This document shows positions 10,680 to 21,589 of a stretch of DNA of 64,000 bases, piece by piece (positions within the stretch are counted from its first letter, which is position 1; every line of letters begins with the position of its first letter). Made by a program: the position numbers and the translations under genes. The DNA comes from Meconema thalassinum (Eukaryota; Arthropoda; Insecta; Orthoptera; Tettigoniidae): contig OX336388.2 in the NCBI GenBank assembly GCA_946902985.2, forward strand, positions 136,287,846-136,351,845, written 5' to 3'. The notes beneath the pieces were generated by a model. The model was not told the origin of the DNA, did no database searches, and was given only the letters and a program-made list of their open reading frames with translations.

Positions 10680-11957
10680 CTGTTGATATCTCAGGTCTGA
10701 ATATTCCTTCTCATTTAAGGTTAGCCGATCCTCTGTTTAACATACAAGGTCCCATTGACATACTTTTCAGTGCCAATGTTTTCAGGAATTCCCTTCGTAA
10801 ACAAATTCGTAAACTATCTTCAAACGTGTTTGCCAGAGACACTAATTTTGGTTGGATTGTTACTGGTCAACTTCCTCATTATTCCCCCCAACCTGTATCG
10901 CAATGTTACTTTGCAAGTACTGATTTGGAACAGTTCTGGAAACTTGAAAATATCGAATCCCCTAGCTTAACCTCCTCAGAAAATTAATTCTGTGAGCAAC
11001 TCTTCGTTTCTACCACTACTCGCACGCCCGAAGGCCGATTCATTGTCCAAATGCCGAGATTACTCAATCCTCCCAAACTCACTAATTCTCAACCCAAAGC
11101 TCGAAAAGCTCTCTTTGCTATCGAGAGTAAATTTAAAAGAGAACCCATCGTCAAACAACAGTACAGAGAGTCCATGGCGAATACGAAAGTTTGGATCATA
11201 TGGAGGTTGTCAGAAAATCTGATGACGAATTACATCCCCCAAAAGAAACTGTATTCTTAAATCATCATCCTGCGTGGAAAACCCTCTTGTCATGGATAAA
11301 ATCTGAGTCGTGGTTAATGGGTCATCACCTGACGCCACTGGCAACAGTCTCAACGATACTCTTCACTCTGGGCCCGCTATTCAGTCCGATTTGTCTACTA
11401 TTCTTTTAAATTTTCGTCTGTTCCCTATAGCAGTTATCGCGGATATCAAACAAATGTACCGTCAAGTTTTAATTCAATCCGAACAACAAGATCTCCAAGG
11501 AATCTTGTGGCGTGACGAAACCAGTAAACCTATTAAAACATTTCTCTAAAAAACAGTTACGTATGGTCTAAAACCTTCCGCTTTCCTTGCCATCCGGTCC
11601 TTACATATGTTAGCCTCTCAAAATGGTCATTTATTTGATGCTAAAGCCTCCGAAGCTCTAATTACATCCTTTTATGTTGATGATTATCTCCAGTCCATTC
11701 CGACTCGAGGAAGCTTCTTTCATATCATTGGAACTGAAAGCATTGTTAAAAATGGAGGATTCCCACTTCAGAAGTGGAATTCAAATTCCCCTGAGTTTCT
11801 TGCCCAATTTCCCATTGAAGATGTAGACCCTTCTTCCGTCAACATTTGCGGGGATTCCGAATCCATAAAAACGCTTGGTGTACACTGTTGCACTCGCACT
11901 CATACTCTCATCTATAAAGTCTCGCTCTCCGAAGAGCTCCCTAACACAAAAAGGTAA
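10680..11957 (+). pseudogene. BEL/Pao reverse transcriptase region
   Basis: Blocks in three frames give ADPLFNIQGPIDILFSANVF, NFGWIVTGQLP, EQLFVSTTTRTPEGRFIVQM, then VVNGSSPDATGNSLND, FRLFPIAVIADIKQMYRQV and SFYVDDYLQS. YVDD is the RT catalytic motif in the BEL/Pao form. YGLKPSAFLAIRSL lies between frames near 11,560. At least four frame changes and a stop after the protease remove any function. The RT would copy element RNA into DNA in the cytoplasmic particle. Confidence 0.8.
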
Positions 11958-12186
11958 ATTTTATCTGAAATTGCAAATATTTTCGATCCTCTCCAATTTC
12001 TTGCGCCGATTATTGTTATAGCCAAGCTTTTCATGCAAGAGCTATGTGAATGGGACGATGCTGTTCCCCCTTCTTTTCTTAATAGATGGCTCTCTTTTCG
12101 ATGCAGTCTACTTGATCTTTCTCTTATTGAAATTCCTAGAAATTTAATTAACGCTCCTCCTAACACATCTTTCTTTCTTTCTTCAT

Positions 12187-12985
12187 GTGTTTGCCGACAG
12201 CTCCGAAAAAGCTTACGGTTGCTGCACATATTTGGTTTATCGCAATCCTCTAAATGAATCTTCACTTTCAAACCTTATTTGTGCCAAATCTAAAGTAGCT
12301 CCGCTTAAAACTATTACCTTGCCTAGGTTCGAATTATGTGCTGCACTCATGGCCACAGAACTTGCCAAAAAAACTGCAGAAAGTCTTAAAGGTCGAATTT
12401 TCGCAAACCTATCTGTGGAGCGATTCCATGATCACTCTTTCTTGGATCGACAAAAACCCCACCCACTGGCAAACCTTTGCTGCAAATAGAGTTTCTAAAA
12501 TTCAAACCCTTTCTTCGGGATGTCAATGGAAACATGTGCCTAGCGCTGATAACCCCGCTGACATCATCTCTCGTGGTTGCTTACCCTCTCAATTGATAAC
12601 ATCTCAGTTGTACTGGTATGGACCCTCGTGGTTAACTGAAGACTCTTCTTGCTGGCCTTCCAAACCTCCGGTCACAAACTCCTACTTGCCTGACGCCAAA
12701 GTATCTAAATCTACTGCTTCGTGTCTTATTTCCAACGTTTCATATCCCTTGTTGTCTCGCTACTCTTCCTTTCAGAAACTGATTCGAATTTTTGCCTATC
12801 TTCTCAGATGGAAATATCTTGTTATTGACCAACCCGTTCTTCCTAAATCGCATTTAACTAATCATGAATTAAATCTCGCCACTATTAAAGTTTTACAGCT
12901 AACACATAAGAAGCCTTTTCTACTGAATTGTATTTGCTATCTGCTAAGAAAGATCTTCCGAAATCTAGTCGTCTTCGCTCCTTAG
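12187..12985 (+). pseudogene. BEL/Pao RNase H region
   Basis: FADSSEKAYGCCTYLVY carries the first RNase H acidic residue, LPRFELCAALMATELA the Glu, LWSDSMITLSWIDKNPTHW an Asp, and SADNPADIISRG the last Asp. One frameshift lies near 12,400. The spacer to the integrase (LLRWKYLVIDQPVLPKSH) follows. RNase H would remove template RNA during reverse transcription. Confidence 0.75.
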
Positions 12986-12994
12986 CCCCTTTCC

Positions 12995-14180
12995 TTGATG
13001 ACAACGGGTTCACTTTCTGAAGACAAAAAGCATCCCGTTAATGTGCCCTCCAAACATCACGTAACCTCTTTAATCATACGTGACTTTCATTATCGTAACC
13101 TGCACGTTGGCACTCGTAGTCTGCTTTGCTTCTTAAGGGAAAAGTACTGGATCATAAATGGAGTTCTTGAAGTTTCTTCCGTAATTCACAAATGCATCCC
13201 TTGCTTTAAGGTGAAACCTAAGGTCAGACGGGCGATCTACCTTCTTTCCGCTCCTCCCCTATTCGTCCTTTTGCGTTAACTGGTGTGGATTATATGGGTC
13301 CATTTCAACATAAACGCAACTCCCCTGAAGCTAAACGCAAATTGTTTGGAAAACTCTATGTATCTCTTTTCGTTTGCATGGTCACTGGTGCGATCCATCT
13401 GGAACTAGTAACAAATGCCTCTACTTCTTATTTTCTGTCGGCTGTTTCTCCCTTCACTGCCAGGCGTGGTGTTTCCTCTGAAATGTTCTCCGATAACGCC
13501 TCCACTTTTCAATGTGCAGCTTCCTTGTGGAAGAAAGCTCTTACATCTTCTCCTGCCATGGAACAGATTTCTAACTTTTCTCACTCTAAAGGATTCAAAT
13601 GGCGGTTCATACCTCCTTACGCCCCTCATCACGGCGGTAGGTGGGAATCCTATGTCAAGCTGACTAAACGTCATCTAAAAAAGGTTTTAGGTAGTCGTAT
13701 TCTAACTTATGAAGCATTTAACTCGGTGTCCATTCTGATTGAATGTGTTGTTAATTCTCGTTCGTTGATCCCGCTTTCTAATGACCCTGATGACCTGCTT
13801 TCATTGACACCTGGTCACTTTCTAAATGGTACTTCTCTTTCAGTCCCTCCCCCCGTTCCTAACTCTTATAGAGATTCTAATTTACCAATCGTTTGTCGAA
13901 AACTTGAAGCCCTTCGTAATTCTTTCTGGAAGAGGTGGAATTTGGAATACTTAACTTCTTTGCAACGGAGACAGAAGTGGTTTCTTTCTAATCCTGACAT
14001 CAAAGTGGGGGACCTGGTTCTGGTTAGGGATGTTTCACCCCATTAGTTTGGATCTCCGGAAGGGTGATCGAGTGTTACCCGGGAAGGGATGGAATAGTCA
14101 GGGTGGTTAGGATCTTAACTACAAATGGGCATATTACAAGACCCCTATCTTTAATTGCCTCCCTTCCTCTCAACCTTTAA
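12995..14180 (+). pseudogene. BEL/Pao integrase region
   Basis: The zinc-binding N-terminus is visible (SLIIRDFHYRNLHVGTRSLL ... IHKCIPCFK; HHCC pattern). After a frameshift near 13,275 the catalytic core follows with VDYMGPF, FSDNASTF and HHGGRWESYVKLTKRHLKKV, supplying Asp, Asp and Glu. The frame stops at 14,046 after VGDLVLVRD, but another frame continues GRVIECYPGKDGIVRVVRIL, the usual BEL/Pao C-terminus, to about 14,180. The integrase would insert the cDNA; two frame breaks make this copy defective. Confidence 0.8.
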
Positions 14181-14219
14181 TATTGATTTTCTGCTCTCTG
14201 TTGGTGTTTTTCCCCAATA

Positions 14220-14245
14220 TGGTGTATTCTTCGGAATACACGGTC
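14220..14245 (+). repeat. 26-bp block at BEL/Pao 3' end; perfect UUCG hairpin
   Basis: Positions 14,222-14,241 read GTGTATTCTTCGGAATACAC: a perfect 8-bp stem with a C(UUCG)G tetraloop, a very stable RNA loop type. Confidence 0.75.
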
Positions 14246-17200
14246 AGGCAGAGTTAGCTTTTGCTGCTCTTTGCTCAAACCTTTTATTTAATTTCTTTCC
14301 TTGCAGACGCCAACAGTGATCTATTTGTATTTCTTTTCTCTTGTACAGGTATTTATGCATCCCTTGAGTCTGTTCTAGATATATATCTTCCATGGACAAC
14401 CTAGCGGCATCTGGCAGCTAACCTCTGAAGTTCCTCAATATCTCCATGCTCAAGAGGACTTCCTTACCAATCAAACCACCAGGTTTCGTCGTTGTCGCCA
14501 GCTAACATCTCCTTGAAGACACCGCTCTAAGAAGAATTCTATGTCCTTTATAAGAATTTTGTTTTCTCATGTTTTATACCCTGATGCATCCTCTCTTGTC
14601 TCTTACCCCCTCCCTTTCTCCTCCTTGGTCCCTTCGTGCGTCGTTGAGCCGCTCTCACTTTTGCGTCAGACGTCAAACATACAGTTGGGGCTCTCTCACG
14701 AGCTTGTCTCCTGTGCTCGAGAGGCATTTTAAATCAGACGCCATGTCTGTAGTTCAGATCAACGGTTACAAGGAACCATCGCCTACTCTACAAAAATGAG
14801 CTAAGTACAAAACTTCAATGTTTTTAAACATGTTTTAGTGCTTTTAATACAATTTTATAGACAGTGTGAAGAATTGCAAGCTATTGTGCAATAACCGTCT
14901 TCAAGATATTTTTTTCTTGTCATGCTTTAACTATCTAAGCTGGCTTTATAAAGTGAAACTCAGTACTTCTTGTACTAAATGATTGGGATTTCCTTCTCAC
15001 TACGAGGGATTTAATTTAAATTATCCACTGCCTATTAAACCTTAGCTTTTTCCTCCGTGGGACCTCTTTTTCCCATTTAACTGACATCATGGTTCTAGAA
15101 CATTCCACATGAACCAATATTTCTACAAGTAAAGCAGTCTAGTGTTTTCCACTCAAATATGGGAATACTTTTCCTCACTGAGGAATTTACGTTACATAAA
15201 CTGCTGGTCAACACCTAATTTGCTTGCCACCGTGGGAACATTACCTTATAATTCAACTTCAACTCATAAACTTTTTAATTCAATAAATTCAGTCAAGCTC
15301 ATCTTAAACCAAGTGTGCTACACAAACGCAATAACATTTTCCTACTTTACGAACTCCCATACATTGCAATAGTGACATTTTTCAACTTGTCAACAAACTA
15401 TCAGTGCTTCGATTGTGTGTGCTAACTATCTCCGGCGCCGCGATCTACGAGAGCAATAAAATTGGCCAGAACATTATGTTTCCATCCTCCTTTTCCAAAT
15501 ACCTTCAACTAACAAATTTCTAATTAATTTATGTACCTAGTTATTTCTGTATGAGGCCTCGCCCTAAGTTTGGCGCCCTCCCATGTTTCTCCATGCACAA
15601 TTTATTAACTCTGCGAAAATACAAGAAGTTGTAGAAACTTCTTTTTATTCTTTCCTCTTTCTTTTTTATCCTGCTAGTAAAGGAATTGTTAACTTTCTAA
15701 TCATTAATCTTTTGTACTCAAGCTCTTTTCTTCAGGATTCGTCAATGCGACCTGTACACGTTGTATGTTTAAAATAGTAATTTCTGTGTAAAACAGCAGT
15801 AATTTCCGCTTGTAATTTTTCTTCTTTCCTGTAACTATCAGGAATCAACGATTTGTTTATAGCCTTTCAGATTGTCATAGTGGCATTCTAAAAGTGCTTG
15901 AATTGCACATAATCAAACTATCAAAATTATGCTTGTTTTATAATTATCTCTCCATTTCTTATTCAAAAGCATAACCTTTAAAATCTTTGAAAGATTTTGG
16001 TGCTTTCAAAAGTTCGAAACTTGTACACTATTGTTCATAGTAAACTTTTACCTTGTTGGGTCTGAGACCTTTGGATTTGTTGAACTAACCAAAGAAAAGA
16101 TTCTTCTAACTTTAAAAGATAAGATTTTGAATCTACCAAATGTTATGTTTCCAAAGTTTATATTTATTGTTTAAATAAACTAGTTGTTTCCCTTTGTTCT
16201 TTATCTTTACCGTTAGAATAACGATTAGGCAGGACCTTTACTTCCCTGACTCTTCCAATAGGCTTAAGCCCTCTTAACGAAAACTAATAATCATTCAAAT
16301 AATAAAGGTTTTACTACTTGTTGCATTCGAACTAAAACTTCAAGTAATAACGTCTTCAAAGTTTCTCTTGGTTTTCTTAGCCAAATCTAGCAAGCCATTA
16401 AGGCAAGTACAGATAGCTCTGCAAGCTTCCTACTTGTTGAGATTTTCCTCTTACTTATGGTTTGTTCCCAAAAATTTTAGTTTTGTTTGAGTTAGGTTTG
16501 AGGTCCCCCTCTTTTCTAAACTTTTAGTCTGCATCTTGCTGGGTAAAAGCTTAGCCTTCCTTAAGTGCAACAATTGGTATTCTTTTAAAATTGTCAAGAG
16601 AACTAGTAAAATGATTACAAACGGCATTAAAACTGCTTTATCGCTTCCCTCTCTGGGAACACTCGGTCGTTTGCCGGGGATCCAACAGTATTACCCCACA
16701 TTCAAATCCTTCCAGCATTCTTGAATACATTATAAATCCTAATCTCTCTAAAAGGAAAGTTAGTACTTTTTTTTTTCTCGGCTCACTTTGCCTTGCCAGA
16801 GTGTCACCCGTCCCCATAGTACCGGAATACCGGCTCGAGAGGGAAAGTGCATTCACCGTGCGCTTACAGGTAGCCTTAATTCACGCTGCGCTCTCCGCCT
16901 GCCCGAGACAGGCCCCCGCTGGAGTGAGGTTCCTCCTAGACTTGGCACTGCTTAATTCTTCCTTAACTTGCTTAAACTCAGTGTTGGATTCTAATTCTGT
17001 TTACCAATACTTTTTTCCACTCCAAAACCTATCTCCTTTTCTCTCCTATCATCATCCCTTAGGTAGTGTTAACCGTAAGCTAAAACCTACCAAAGCGATG
17101 GGCTAGAGAGTGACTGTGTACAGGCTCACCCTCAGCTTCAAGGTCAAGGGCAATCGTCTAAAACAAACGCCCGGCTTGTAAATCGTAATCTATAGGTTTT

Positions 17201-17504
17201 GTGCCATGAATAGGCTCATCCCTTAAAGAAGAAAGAAGAATTTATATGTGACAGTCATCTCCTGAACTAATTGTATCTCTAAATCTGGCCCTCTGTTCAA
17301 GGTCTACGTGCTCGGGTTCCCCTTGTGTCCGCCAGATGGCTGTAGCATGCAGAGCGGTGTGTGATTTGAAATAAATAAAATATGGCGTACTACTAACAGT
17401 TGCAAGAAAACTTATTGGCCGCGTAACTATGTGTCGTGTGTAGTGTGCACCACTTCTTTTGTGCATTGTTACTTCCCTTGGCAAGTTTCTTATTGGACAT
17501 TTTT
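14246..17504. other. Unassigned 3.2-kb stretch after the BEL/Pao element
   Basis: No recognisable coding region. T-rich; it may include the 3' LTR/UTR of the BEL/Pao element, but I could not find the matching 5' copy. Intron-like features (for example TTGCAG near 14,305 and TTGTACAG near 14,348) are seen without coding support. Confidence 0.5.
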
Positions 17505-19315
17505 AGCCTACTATCGATTTTTGCAAATATTGAAAGAAGACTAATGAGATCAACATAGGCCAAAAAATTGTGTGTCTGACTGTGTGTCTGTGGGTGTGTG
17601 TATTCTGAATGTCGCCCCCCCCCCTATCAATTCGAACACGGTGAAACCGAATTGAACGAAATTTAGTACAGAGGTTGCACTAGCAAAAGGCACCTCAGTG
17701 CCATGTTTTATATCGCCGCCATCTTGACGGAAACGTAATGGCGGCCACCCAAATGTGTTCAAAGCTTAAATCAAATTACGACTAACCTAATCATCCGATC
17801 TCTACCAAAATTTGCAACAAAATATATTTATATGGCGGCGTCTTTTAACTAAACTACAAGGTTATCAGTCCAATAGGTTGCAGATGGCGGCCATGTATGT
17901 GTGCAAATCGATTCCCCCTATCAATTAAAACACGGTGAGAACGAATTGAACAAAATTTGGTACAGAGGTAGCACTAGCAAAGGGCACCTCGGTGCCATGT
18001 TTTATATCGCCGCCATATTGACGAAAAGGTAATTGCGGCCCCCCAAATGTTATAAGTTTAAATGAAATTACGATCAACCTAATCATCTGATCTCTGCCAA
18101 TTTTTGCAATATTATACCTTTATGTATGACGAATCTTTTGACTGAACTACAAGGTTATCAGCCCAATAATTTGCGGATGTTGGCCAAGTATGAGTGCAAA
18201 TCGATTCCCCCTATGTATTCAAACACGGTGAAACCGAATTGAACGAAATTTGGTACAGAGGTAGCACTCGCAAAAGGCAATGCAGTGTCATGTATTATAT
18301 CGCCGCCATCTTGACGAAAACTTAATGGCGGCTACCCAAATGTTAAAAGCTGAAATCAGAATACAACCAACCTAGTTATCTGATCTCTACTAAATTTTGC
18401 AACAACATACCTTTATGTGGTAAGCATCTTTTGACCAAACTACAAGGTCATCAACCCAATAGATTGCAGATAGCGGCCATGTTTGTGTGCAATTCGATTC
18501 CCCCTAGCAATTCAAATACGGTGAAACCGAATTGATCGAAATTTGGTACAGAGGTAGCACTCACAAAAGGCACTTCAGTGTCATGTTTTATATCACCGCC
18601 ATCTTGACGGAAACGTAATGGCGGCCACCCAAATGTCAAAAGCTTAAATCAAATTACGACCAACCTAATCATCTGAGCTCTACTAAATTTTGCAACAACA
18701 TACCTTTATGTGAGATGCGTTCTATGGCCAAGCCACAAGGTTATCAGTCTAATAATTTGCATATGGCGGCCATGCACGTGTGCAAATCAATTCCCCCTAT
18801 CAATTCAAAAACGATAAAACCGAATTGAACGAAATTTGGTACAGAGGTAGCATTAGCAAAAGGCACCTCAGTGTCATGTTTTATATCGCCACCATCTTGT
18901 CGGGAAGGGAATGGTGGCCACGCAAATGTTAGAAGCTTAAATCAAATTACGACCAACTTAATCATTTGATCTCTACCAAATTTTGCAACAACATACCCCT
19001 TTGTGGGAAGCATCTTTTGACTGACCTACAAGGTCATCTGCCCAATAGTTTGCAGATAGTGACCATGTTGGTGTGCAAATCGATTCACCATATCAATTGA
19101 AACACGGTGAAAACGAATTATATGACATTTTGTAAAGAGTTAGCACTAGTAAAGGGCACCTCATATTCATGTTTAATATCCTTATAACACGTAGTATTTC
19201 AATATGCTACTAAAACCGACATTCAATTATACTCCTTGAAAAGGACAAAGAGTTATAACAATACCCATGAATTTAGGAGAAAGTAGGCTATATGTTCTTT
19301 ACTGAACATCTAGTT
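17505..19315 (+). mobile_element. HINE-like (Helentron-associated) element, family A, copy 1
   Basis: The 5' end reads AGCCTACTATCGATTTTTGC, then ATGAGATC, a GTGT/GTCT microsatellite and a C run. A 293-bp tandem array follows. The 3' end has GAAAGTAGGCT (inverted to the 5' AGCCTACT), then the hairpin ATGTTC-TTTACT-GAACAT and a short CTAGTT tail. Subterminal inverted repeats, a 3' hairpin about 5-10 nt from the end, a microsatellite and internal tandem repeats are the known layout of non-autonomous Helentron (Helitron2) derivatives. No Rep/helicase is encoded. Confidence 0.75.
17621..19170 (+). repeat. 293-bp tandem array (dimers of 145 + 148 bp)
   Basis: Units begin at 17,621, 17,915, 18,208, 18,501, 18,794 and about 19,087: periods 294, 293, 293, 293, 293. 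Within each unit two related halves carry an ATGGCGGCC-type anchor. Anchor positions are 17,738, 17,884, 18,032, 18,177, 18,325, 18,470, 18,618, 18,763, 18,911 and 19,056, giving steps of 146, 148, 145, 148, 145, 148, 145, 148, 145. Confidence 0.85.
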
Positions 19316-19626
19316 AAATAGTGTTGTGAGCACAATTCATTAGTCTTTTGTCTGTCAGCCATATTGGTTATGATTCCTGCCTTGCGACTTTGCTAAGTAA
19401 CATGTGTTTGAAAACGCCTCTCTAATGGGGTGGTTTCTCCATCAGGGAGGGCTGGATTATAGAAGAAATATGATATTTGCATATTAGAAGCATGGAAAAG
19501 GATGAAAACCGTGGAGTGAGATTTGTTGGAAGGATATACGGTTGGAGTAGGTATCGAAGTGATGATGGAAAATTAATTCAACGGGTTGTGGTGTTCAACG
19601 AGACCGAAGAGAAGCATGGTGTTTTT
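19316..19626. other. Short spacer, no feature seen
   Basis: Contains a 63-codon open frame (19,477-19,668) that runs into the next element; I do not recognise it. Confidence 0.5.
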
Positions 19627-21180
19627 AGCCTATTTTCATTTTATGAAAAAAAAAAAAAAGGCTTATGAGATCACCTTTTGTCCGTGTGTCGGTCTGAGTG
19701 TGTTCCCCCCCCCCCCCCAATAAATTCTAAACGGCCAGCGCGATTTCAATGAAACTCGTCTTCTTTATATATTAGATGAATCTATAGATCCTATTATTAC
19801 TGTAAAAACTGTTGGTAAGAACATAGCCCCATTCTGAACGACCCCGACCGTGCCCTTGAATTTTTTTGTGTCTTACCAATCCAACATGGCGGCAGTGCGA
19901 AATATTTTACCAGCATTCAGTATCTCCGAAACTATTACCGATATCACCCTGAAATTTTTTACGGTGATAACGGGAACAACTAGAAGTTCTCCTATGAGAA
20001 TTTCAAAAACCTGGTAACTTCAAAACCAACATGGTGGCCAAGAAAAGTTGAGACTTTTAAATAGACTTTTCTCGCGATTTAACCATCCAAACTCAATGAA
20101 ACATGGCACAGCAAATTTTTATACACATTGTAATGCACTGGCGTCTAATGTAGTTCAATTGTTTACATAACTTCAAAATGGCGGCCGTGCGAAATATTTC
20201 ACTGGCATTCAATATCTACGAAACTATTTACGATATCACCCTGAAATTTTGTACGGCGATAAAGGGCACTGCTACAAGTTTATCTATGTAACTTTCAAAA
20301 ACCTGTTACGTACAAAACGAACATGGCAGCCAAGCGAAATTGAAACATTTTACTTGACTTTCCTCGTGATTTAACTCTCTGAGTGCAGTGAAATGTGAGA
20401 CAGTAAATGATTATACATATTGTAATGCACTGGAATCTAATTTAGTTCAATTGTTTACATAACCTCAAGATGGCGGCTGTGCAAAATTTTAAAATGAAGT
20501 TTTTATTTCTTGTTTCGTAATCATGTGATCGAAGTGAAAGTTTGAATAATGAAGCTACGCAATAATTTTCCTTTAATGGTACATAACTCTATGGCCTATA
20601 CATATAACAATCCAAAATTGCGAGCATCCGAAATATTTTGACGGTTCTCAATATCTACGAATCTTTTACAGCAATCATACTGAATGTTTTTATGTTCATA
20701 GAGGTTATGAACATAAGTTCACCTATATGACTTTCAGTAACCTGGTGAGTACAAATCCAACATGGAGGTGACGCGAATTATAAATATTTAAATGGACGTT
20801 TCTCGCGATTTAACCATCCGAGTGCAGTGAAACGTTGCACGTCAAATGCTTATACAAATGTTAATCCACTGGCATCTAATTTATTTCAATTGTTATCATA
20901 ACCACAAGATGGCAGCTGTGCGAAATTTAAAATTTCGTTTTTACTTCTTGTGCCCTAATCATGCGATTGAAGTCTGAATACCATACGTACACAATAATCT
21001 TCATGTAATAGTACATAAATAAAAATCCAACCTGGCGACCATCTGAAATATTTAGACGGTTCTCAATATCTACGAATCTGTCACAACAATCAAACTGACA
21101 CTTTGTATGTTGATAGAGGCAATTAACATGCGTAGGATATATGAAAATAGGCTGTATAGTTCTTCACGGAACTACTTGTT
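19627..21180 (+). mobile_element. HINE-like element, family B, copy 1
   Basis: The 5' end is AGCCTATTTTCATTTTATG, an A run and GGCTTATGAGATCACC, so the first 45 bp can fold on themselves. A GTGT/C-rich run follows, then an array of nine half-units. The 3' end is ATGAAAATAGGCTG, the hairpin TAGTTC-TTCACG-GAACTA and CTTGTT. The 5' AGCCTATTTTCAT and 3' ATGAAAATAGGCT are inverted copies. No protein is encoded; mobilisation would need an autonomous Helentron elsewhere. Confidence 0.75.
19883..21060 (+). repeat. Family B array with 145/147-bp phased anchors
   Basis: The anchor (AACATGGCGGC, AAGATGGCGGC and variants) starts at 19,883, 20,028, 20,175, 20,320, 20,467, 20,614, 20,759, 20,906 and 21,029. 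Steps are 145, 147, 145, 147, 147, 145, 147 and 123; the last step has a deletion. Alternating half-units resemble each other, so the higher-order unit is about 292 bp. Confidence 0.85.
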
Positions 21181-21575
21181 TTATTATTAAATAACCCCTA
21201 GAGGGTAAATCTGTTTATCTGTTAGTGTCCCTGGATTTTTTTAAAGGTACGTCTTTAGTTTATTCTTGTGTTTTCTTGCAATGATTTTTTTAAATAAGTT
21301 CATGTTTGTGTCTTTTGTCTGGCGAGTGTCTTGCGTTGTAAACCTTAAAGGCGGCTCTCCATACGTAAATATTTTAATTTGCTAGGCTATGCCTATGTTT
21401 TTCTTGGTTAATTTTCCTTTCCGTACTCTTGTTTGCTCTTTAAATACAGGGCACTATTAGTTCATTTTCGTTTTTAGTTAAACAATTTATTTTATTTGAA
21501 TGATCCGAGCTAAAAATTTCTATTATTATTATTTGTAATATTTCTTTCTTCTCATTTATTTTAATTCTATTAATT
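21181..21575. other. No feature seen
   Basis: AT-rich sequence without a recognisable element. Confidence 0.5.
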
Positions 21576-21589
21576 ATTTAGTGTTGGAA
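21576..21589. repeat. Target-site duplication of LINE, left copy
   Basis: ATTTAGTGTTGGAA, identical to 23,603-23,616 on the other side of the LINE. Confidence 0.8.

Larger units (their letters stand above)
8903..14180 (+). mobile_element. BEL/Pao LTR retrotransposon, decayed
   Basis: Gag, zinc knuckles, aspartic protease, reverse transcriptase, RNase H, zinc-binding integrase N-terminus and DDE integrase appear in BEL/Pao order, each broken by frameshifts or stops. I find no pair of long terminal repeats. The only sequence shared by both ends is a 26-bp block (8921-8946 and 14,220-14,245). The element is therefore either older than its LTRs remain visible, or truncated at both ends. Confidence 0.85.

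Noticed and set aside
14246..17504. 3' LTR of the BEL/Pao element
   Set aside because: No matching 5' copy beyond the 26-bp block could be found by eye.
17621..19170. CRISPR-like array
   Set aside because: Units of 293 bp with no short repeat-spacer pattern; eukaryotic context. It is a tandem array inside a HINE-like element.
19477..19668. 63-codon frame before the second HINE-like element
   Set aside because: Runs into the A run of the element 5' end and shows no motif.
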